Assembly: GCA_028571685.1 (NCBI GenBank)
Contig: CM053140.1
Span: 26,765,501-26,829,500 of the forward strand
Length of the DNA stretch: 64,000 nt
DNA from: Heterohyrax brucei
Lineage: Eukaryota; Chordata; Mammalia; Hyracoidea; Procaviidae
Direction: 5' to 3'
In this document: piece by piece, positions 57,575 to 64,000 of the stretch
Layout: each line of letters opens with the position of its first letter
Numbering within the stretch: position 1 is the first letter of the stretch
The notes under the pieces: generated by a model
What the model was told of the DNA's origin: nothing
Database searches by the model: none
The model's input: the letters and a program-made list of their open reading frames with translations, nothing else
Program-made: the position numbers and the translations under genes

Positions 57575-57850
57575 AGTGTCTAAAGCTGACTTCCAGGGAC
57601 TAATGACCAGGTTCATCCCAAGGCTGATCCCAGTGAAGTGGGGGTCAGACATACCCCACTCTGCAGCCTTTTTACCAAATCTGACACCCACCACCCTTCC
57701 CACAGCGCTCTCTCTTTCTCTGCTGGGTTCAGTAACTCACTGCAACTGCAGACCGTACTCACAGTTCAGTGGTTTATTGAGGAAGCAGCAGGCTACAACT
57801 CGGGATGCAGATCAGGAAGCATACAGGCAAGGTCTAGAAGGCTCCCTCAA
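57575..57850 (-). mobile_element. LTR fragment, copy 3
   Basis: 'ctctgctgggttcagtaac' and 'gaagcagcaggctacaac' match the 35585-36385 family. Confidence 0.5.
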
Positions 57851-57899
57851 AGCCTGTATGTACCTAAATTGCATAGTGTTTATTACTTTACAAGTAGTC

Positions 57900-58045
57900 A
57901 TTTATTTTCAAATTTAAAAAAAGTATTATTTTTTATTGTGATAAAATACGTATAGCAAAATTTTGCCACTTTAACCATTTTAAGTGTACACTTTGGTAAC
58001 ATTAATTACAGTCCACACGTTGTGCAGCTGCCATCACTCCAAAAG
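57900..58045 (-). mobile_element. Old L1 3' end
   Basis: 'ttattgtgataaaatacg' and 'accattttaagtgtacac' are typical of an ancient L1 tail. Probably the same element as 59640-59848 and 61986-62300. Confidence 0.65.
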
Positions 58046-58301
58046 GTTATGTGTCACTCCAAACAGACTCGGTGCCACTGGATGAATGACCTGAGGAAGG
58101 TGTCTGACCTCCTCTAACATCAGGACACAGAAGAACCAAGTCAGTGGCCCAAAGCTGACTCCTATGAGGCTGAGGTCGAACTTCCCTCCAGCCTCCAACT
58201 TTTTCACTAAATCTGATGGCAGCCCTTCCCCCCATGGTTCTCTCTGTTTTTGTGCTAGTTTCCTGAACTTGTTGCAATGGCCACAGAGAACTCAGAAAAT
58301 A

Positions 58302-58751
58302 CAGTAATCTGTTATCTGTTGTTTCACTTTCCACAGTTTCAGCTCCTTGTGGTCAATCAGTCTGAAAATTTCTAATCACAGTGGTTTTCCAGTTTTTGGA
58401 AGAGACAACCTTTGGTTGTCTGGTTACCCTAACTGCCACCATCGTCATGGCTTGATGCCCTCCTTCTGATGTCTCATCAGGGGATCAGTCATAACCTAGT
58501 GCCGTCTTACAGTGCTATGTCATCTGTCCCTCCATCTGGTCACGTGGTCATTTTATCATCTCACATCATCACAAGAAGAAGAGTGAAGAGACCACCTTCA
58601 CATAACTTTTATTTCTGTTTATTGGTGTAATTGTTCTATTTTATTGTTAGTGATGGTTAATCTTTTACTGTGCCAGATTTATAAGTTAAGCTTTATCATA
58701 GGTGTGTATGTATAGGGAAAAAACATATCCTCTGAAAAGGGGGTACTACTG
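58302..58751. mobile_element. Tigger/pogo-like nonautonomous DNA transposon
   Basis: 450 bases with TA on both sides. Left end CAGTAATC; right end GGGGGTACTACTG, the inverse of CAGTAGTACCCCC. The interior ('ttataagttaagctttatca') is Tigger-like. Confidence 0.7.
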
Positions 58752-58794
58752 TACTCAAAATTTTGAGGTTTATTAAGGAAGTTAAAAAAAAAAA

Positions 58795-58850
58795 AGAACT
58801 GATTGCTGATTAGTGAATTCTGACTCATGACAACCCTATAGGGAAGTTAG
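58795..58850 (-). mobile_element. AfroSINE-like fragment
   Basis: 'gaattctgactcatgac', inside the LTR. Confidence 0.5.
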
Positions 58851-59639
58851 AGGTTACAGAAATGACTCAGGACGCAGTTCCTTCATCAAGACAGGCTCTT
58901 CTCAGCTGTGCCCACAAGCAGGCCTCTCGCTCCAGCCCTGGCCCTGCTCCTGCCCAGCTGGAGCAAGTATTACACATCTCTTTACTTCCACCAATAAACA
59001 CCCAGGGGAACCCTACTGCACGGTATTCCTTGGCTTAAAGATGCTCAGCACTCGTGCTCTGTGAGCCAGCACACAGAGCTGCTCCATTTCTTGTCAGCCC
59101 CCTGGTTCTGCTGCTCATTCTGTTGTGCTTGCTGTCACTTGTCGCCATTTTGCACTGTCTGTGTTGTTAAAGGTCTGTCTCCTGGGTCTGGGAGGCTCTC
59201 AGCACATGGATTCTGGGTCCAAAGGACATGCTTGACTCCTAGCTCTTCTTGATGGTAGTGGGCCTCTCCTCTTGCTTCTTTAACATTTTATCTCTTATGT
59301 CATAAAAGGTGTACCTCTAGTAAAGGTGTGACTCTAATAGAGCAGTGACTCAAGATAGGACCAACTCTGATCCTGCCTCATGGGCATAATGGGCAATGCA
59401 CTCCCACATGGAACCATAACCACAGGCATAGAGGTTTAGGATTTGCAACATTATAAAATGGAGGATAATTACATCAGGTCACTGCATCATTACAGAACTC
59501 ACTGCCAAACCACTGAAAGTCATGATCCAGCCAAGCAGACACAATCATCACAGGTTCATATACCTAGTCACAAAGAGTATGGTTAGAAGGACCACATTCA
59601 GTAATTCACTGTGCTGCAGCTCTTGAAGGAGCTCCCCAA

Positions 59640-59848
59640 TCCTTTTTCCAGCTCCTGATGACCACTCATGAGTTTTGGTTTCTATGTATTTGCCTTTTCT
59701 AGATGTCTTCTATAAATGGGATCATACAATATTTGCCTCTTTGTGCCTGACGGTTCTCTCAGCGTAAGGTTTCCAAGGTCCATCCCTGTTGTCGGCTCTA
59801 TCAGTGCTTCATTTCTCGTGATGGCTGAGTAGTTTGCCATTATGTGCA
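59640..59848 (-). mobile_element. Old L1 fragment, left of the MaLR
   Basis: 'ttctataaatgggatca' and 'gatggctgagtagtttgcc' are L1 3' end sequence. It continues at 61986. Confidence 0.7.
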
Positions 59849-61980
59849 TTGCCTTAGTCGTCTAGTGCCGCCGTAACAAGAATACCACAAGTGGATGGCT
59901 TTAACAAAGAGTTTACTCTCTCACAGTCCAGTAATCTGAAGTTCGGTTTCAGGGTGCCAGTTCCATTGGAAGATTCTCTGTATGTCAGCTCTGGAGGCAG
60001 GCCCTTGCCATCAGTCTTCCCTTGGTCTGGGAGCATCTCAGTGCAGGGACTTCAGACCCAAAGTGCACGTTCTGCTCCCGGCGCTGCTTTCTGGCTGAGG
60101 CCCCCAACTCACTGCTTGCTTCCCTTTATCTCGTCAGAAATAAAAGGTGGTAGAGGCCGTATCCCAGGAAAACTCTTTTCATTGGGTCCGGGATGTGACC
60201 TGGGTAAGCGTGTTACAGTCCCTGTCAATCCTTGTTAATATAATCCAATTTTGCCCCATTAACCATAGGCAGAGATTAGGATTTGCAGCGTACACGAAAT
60301 CACATAAAATCGTGAATAGTCACACAGTACTGGGGCTCATGGCCCGGTTAAGTAGACATATCTTGAGGGGACACAGTTCAATCCATGACATTCCACTCTG
60401 GCTCCCCCCCCCAAATTCACTTCCTTGCAACAAGCAAAATATTCACCTCATCGTATCATAGCAAAACTCTTACTTCAACTGCATGTCCAAAATCCAAATG
60501 TCCCTCTTCATCTGTGAAATCTAAAATAACAGACACAAGGCAGATAGTTCCCATTACCAGTGGGAAAAACTGGAGGGAAAGAAGGAGTGGCAGACACCAA
60601 ACAAGTCAGCAGGACACATTACATTGGCCTTCAAGGCTTTGAAAATCACCCTCTGTACTGGGCCACCGTTAGCACACCGGCCCTGCCCTCCACACTCTAG
60701 GTGTTGGCCACATTCCTGGATTCTTGAGTGGAGGTCTCTTGGCCCTGGGCTGCAAGTCCAGCTTCCAGGCCCACTGGGGCAGAAACTGCTCCCCCAGGCT
60801 TAGTTGTACTATTCTCCTAGGCCATCTGAATGGTAACTCCACCTTTAGAAACACCAAAGGCCATGGCTCTACCATTTGAAACCCCAGAGGTCCTGGCTGT
60901 ACCTCCTGAGACCGAGGCAGCTCGACTACTTGCGTTCCTTGTCTCTTCAGCTTCTGCTTCCTGAGTTCTTGGCCTCTTGGATCCTCAGGCCTCACACCAC
61001 GTCTGCTCTGCTGGAGCAAGCATTCCAAAGCTCCACCACTAAGTGCCCTGAGCCACTCTACATCACAAGTAAACTTTGGCTGGCAGGCACTCAGCTCTCC
61101 GTTACTTGGCAAGCCTAGGTCCACTGATAGTGCCTGGAGCCACCAGTAAACTTCAGCTGGCAGGTACTCAGCTCTTGCTCCATGAGTTGGCAAGCCTGGA
61201 TCCACCAATAAGTGCCTGTAGGTGTTGCACTCTGCCAGGAAGCCTCCTGTGCATGACCACACAGCTTTCTCGCTCCATGGATTGGCTCTGTGCCCTCTGG
61301 CACTGGTTTCCTAATTCTGCTAGTGGTTCTCTCCCACCACCACTTCTCTGCCCCTTCAGGTTCCCTATGCATTCATAGCTTCAAAACTGCTTTCACGTTT
61401 TAGATATCTGTTAGAGCAGCACCCCACTCTTGGTACCAAATCCTGTGTTGGTCATCTAGGGCTGGTATACCAGAAATACCACAAGTGGATGGTGTTAACA
61501 AAGAGAAATTTATTCTCTCACAGTCCAGTAGTCTAGAAGTTTGAAATCAGAGGTTCCAGAGGAAAGTTCTCTGTGTCCACTTTGCAGGAAGGTACTTGTC
61601 ATTTGTCTTCCCTTGGCCTGACAGCATCTCAGTGCAGGAACCTCAGGTTCACATTCTGCTCCTAGACTGCTTTCTTGGTGGCACGAGGTCCCCAACTCTC
61701 TGCTTGCTTCCCTTTTATCTCTTCAGAGAGAAAATGTGCAGGCCACACCTCAGGGAGACTCCCTCTACATTAGATCGGGGGTGTGACTTAGTAAGAGTGT
61801 TACAGTCCCACCCTAATCCTCATTAATATAGTCCAACCTTGCCCCGCTAACCACAGAAAGAGATCAAGGTTTACAACATGCATGAAATCACGCACAGTGG
61901 TGGAGAGTCACACAGTACTGGGGTTCAGGGCCCAGCTAAATTGACAGATATTCTGGAGATACACAGTTCAGTCTGTGACA
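59849..61980 (-). mobile_element. MaLR-type retroelement (LTR-internal-LTR)
   Basis: Two same-orientation LTRs (about 59849-60391 and 61442-61980), each with 'aataccacaagtggatgg' and 'ctctcacagtccagta', flank about 1 kb of noncoding internal DNA. Near the internal start is 'ttggtaccaagagtgggg' (minus strand). The flanks GTGCA / GTGGA look like a 5-base target duplication with one change. No intact viral gene; the 197-codon internal frame is not a recognisable protein. Confidence 0.75.
60985..61235. repeat. Diverged tandem repeat inside the MaLR internal region
   Basis: Repeated blocks of about 70-75 bases: 'aaactttggctggcaggcac' / 'aaacttcagctggcaggtac', each followed by 'ttggcaagcct'. Confidence 0.6.
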
Positions 61981-61985
61981 GTGGA

Positions 61986-62300
61986 TGGACAGCATTTTGT
62001 TTGTCCATTGAATTGTTGATGGACGCTTGGATAGATTCCACCTTTTGTATAAAAAATGCTGTGCTGTAGGCCTTGGCATACAGGTTTCTGTTTGCGTCCC
62101 TGCCTTTGCTTCTGGGTAGATAGCTAGGCTGAGATTTAGGGTCCTGTGGTTGTTCATTGTTCAACTTTTTGAGGATCTGCTAAGCTCATTTCCATGGTGG
62201 CTGCACTGTTTCCATTACCCTGGCTGTGCATGACAGTGCTAGTTCTTCCACAGCCTTGCCAATACTTTTTGTTTTTCAGTGTTATTTCAGTATTTTCAAA
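61986..62300 (-). mobile_element. Old L1 fragment, right of the MaLR
   Basis: 'cattttgtttgtccatt' and 'gatggacgcttggatag' continue the L1 cut by the MaLR. Confidence 0.7.
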
Positions 62301-62600
62301 AATTTGTACTCTTATTTTTTAACCGTCTCAAGCCTTATGATCATATAATTTGCAAATTTGCACAGATAATCTCTCTGCCACCTATCCTTCTAACGAGGGG
62401 GTCAAAGTGCTGTTACCGATCACACATGTACAGTGATTCAGTAGTATGTGTTTTTTAATATCTGTTTAAAGACAATTCTAAATTTGCAATTTAGTCTTAG
62501 ATGTAAGGAATTTAAAAGCGAACTTTAATTTGCTGCCGTATCTCATTATGCTGACATTTAAAAGCATCTGATTTTATAGATAATGTATAAAATATGAGAA
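62301..62600. other. AT-rich stretch, nothing recognised
   Basis: Low-GC sequence, possibly more of the old LINE. No gene. Confidence 0.35.
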
Positions 62601-62605
62601 ACCAA

Positions 62606-62771
62606 AAACAGAAAAAGAAAAATCCACTGAGTTGATTCTAACTCATAGTGACCCTATGGGACAGAGTAGAACTGCCCCCACAGGCTTTCCAAGGGGCAGC
62701 TGGTGGATTTGAACTGCTGACCTTTTGGTTAGGGGCTGTAGCTGTTAACCACCACACCACCAGGGTTTCCA
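62606..62771 (-). mobile_element. AfroSINE-like SINE, full length
   Basis: 'gagttgattctaactcat', 'gaactgctgaccttttgg', 'accaccacaccaccagg'. Confidence 0.9.
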
Positions 62772-62800
62772 AGATGGCAGCAATGTTCTTTATTTGATAT

Positions 62801-63278
62801 TGACATGGATTGAATTGTGTTCCCCAAAAACGTGTGTAGTAATTTGGCTAGGTCATGATTCCCCATATTGTGTGATGTTCCTATATACTGTAAACCCTGC
62901 CTCTGTGTTAATGAGAGAGAATGGGACAGTTGTGTAGTAGGGCAGTACTCTGTGTGTATTGTGCCTGGAGGCACTTTCTTGGTATATAAAAGAAAGAAGC
63001 TAGCAGAAAGATTTGCAGACCTCATACCACTGAGAAGCAGTACCAAAGCAGAGCACATCCTTTGAAAAGGACCCAGGGTCCCTTGCCTTGGAAGCTCCCA
63101 GTCCGGGGGAAGACTGACCACAAGGCCTTTTGCTAGAGCCAACACAGAAATCTTTCCCCTGGAGCTGATGTCCTTAATTTGGACTTTAAACTTACTGGAC
63201 TGTGATAAAATAAGTTTCTCTTTTTAAAGCCATCCACTTGTGGTTTTTCTGTTGTAGCAGCACTAGATGACTAAGATG
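62801..63278 (+). mobile_element. MaLR-type solo LTR
   Basis: Starts TGACATGGATTGAATTG and ends near CTAAGATG, with GATAT on both sides (62796-62800 and 63279-63283) as target duplication. Same family as 59849-61980, opposite strand. Confidence 0.75.
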
Positions 63279-63530
63279 GATATCAAACACACGCCCCACG
63301 GAAATGCTTTTTAATTAAAAACCATTTTAGATACAGAGAATTTTAATTAGACTGACAGAGTTAACAGCAAAAAATACAGTGGCTGTTGCTACTTTCTCTC
63401 CAGTCCTTGCCTTCAGACAGGCTGACAGTTTAGGGTTACTTTTGAAACTTGGCCTCTTGCACCTCAGAACCATTTACAAACTCCAAGCGCCCACCCACTT
63501 TTCTCTTTATTCACTTTTCCCTGGCTGACT

Positions 63531-63741
63531 CCCTCCCTCCCTGCCTCCTTCTTCCCTCCCTTCCTCTCTGCCTCCTTCCTTGCCTCCCTGCCTCCCTGCC
63601 TCCCTGCCTCCCTGCCTCCCTGCCTGCCTCCCTCTCTCTCTGCCTCCCAGCCTCCCTGCCTGCCTCCCAGCCTCCCTCTCTCTCTGCCTCCCAGCTTCCC
63701 TCTCTTTCTGCCTCCCAGCCTCCCTCCCTCCCTCTCTGCCT
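63531..63741 (+). repeat. CCTG/CCTC tetranucleotide microsatellite
   Basis: About 210 bases of (CCTCCCTG)n with CTCT interruptions on the plus strand. Open frames through it are artefacts of the repeat. Confidence 0.92.
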
Positions 63742-63839
63742 GTCTTGCTAAGGGAGTTTTTACTAAGCAGCTAGGTGTGCCAGGACTACACTTCGTTTTA
63801 CTGAATTCACAGCAGCACATGAAGTGAGTGTTTTGTTCT

Positions 63840-63925
63840 AGTTTTACAGATGAGACAGCTGAGGCTCAGAAAGTTGTTTGCAAGACATCCCCCAGCTTTG
63901 GGGTTTGACTTCAGGCCTGTTTAAT
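63840..63925 (+). mobile_element. MIR-like SINE
   Basis: 'ttttacagatgagacagc', 'ctgaggctcagaaagtt'; strand uncertain. Confidence 0.5.
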
Positions 63926-64000
63926 TTTGAGTGTGAGTTCACTGAGGACCTCCTGTGTGGCTTACAGTACTTGGGGTGCAGGACCAGAAGGGTCCCTGCC

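Larger units (their letters stand above)
58148..59625 (-). mobile_element. LTR, copy 4, split by a Tigger element
   Basis: Family sequence up to 58301 ('gcaatggccacagagaac') resumes at 58752 ('gaggtttattaagg') and runs to about 59625. No coding capacity. Confidence 0.5.

Noticed and set aside
60669-61262. 197-codon minus-strand frame in the MaLR internal region
   Set aside because: Repeats within it come from a DNA tandem repeat; it does not resemble a retroviral protein.
63449-63820. Leu/Pro/Ser-rich and Gly/Arg/Glu-rich frames near the window end
   Set aside because: Direct translations of the CCTG/CCTC microsatellite.

Overview
The window is mammalian nuclear DNA: spliced genes with GT/GC-AG introns, CpG-rich promoters, AATAAA signals, L1 LINEs, MaLR-type LTRs and hAT/Tigger relics. 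About 25 copies of one tRNA-derived SINE (a head like 'ccctggtggcacagtgattaagagc', a middle 'ctaaccaaaaggt', a tail like 'gttggaactgactcaatgg') match the AfroSINE type. I therefore infer an afrotherian, most likely an elephant or a relative such as manatee. The species call rests on remembered repeat sequence, not on a search.

Gene order is that of human 19p13.11: BABAM1 (3' end, +) - ANKLE1 (+) - ABHD8 (-) - MRPL34 (+) - DDA1 (+) - ANO8 (-) - GTPBP3 (+). I rebuilt every gene exon by exon. The summed coding lengths all divide by three: ANKLE1 622 aa, ABHD8 430 aa, MRPL34 95 aa, DDA1 102 aa, ANO8 1234 aa, GTPBP3 495 aa. All look intact. The genes are not one pathway: BABAM1 and ANKLE1 act in DNA damage and chromatin-bridge processing, DDA1 in CUL4 ubiquitin ligases, MRPL34 and GTPBP3 in mitochondrial translation, ANO8 at ER-plasma membrane contacts, and ABHD8 is an alpha/beta hydrolase.

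Layout: 1-4 kb, BABAM1 last exons; 5.3-8.8 kb, ANKLE1; 9-20 kb, a repeat-filled gap with one complete but dead 7.1-kb L1 flanked by an 11-bp target-site duplication; 20-27 kb, ABHD8 and its CpG island; 29-30 kb, MRPL34 with a ZNF143-like motif cluster in its promoter; 31-39 kb, DDA1, whose first exon codes only for the start Met and whose 5' leader holds a GGC run; 41-51 kb, ANO8 with 18 short exons, tail to tail with DDA1; 53.7-57.2 kb, GTPBP3, head to head with ANO8; 57.2-64 kb, nested retroelements (LTRs, a Tigger, a MaLR inside an old L1, a solo LTR) and a C/T-rich microsatellite.

The best leads are a possible unannotated alternative exon in ANO8 intron 12 that would add a hydrophobic segment, two GC-AG introns, a polyalanine upstream ORF overlapping the DDA1 start codon, the ZNF143-like cluster at MRPL34, and a composite SINE-plus-unknown segment present twice about 10 kb apart. 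I saw no CRISPR array, bacterial gene or clearly new multi-gene system.
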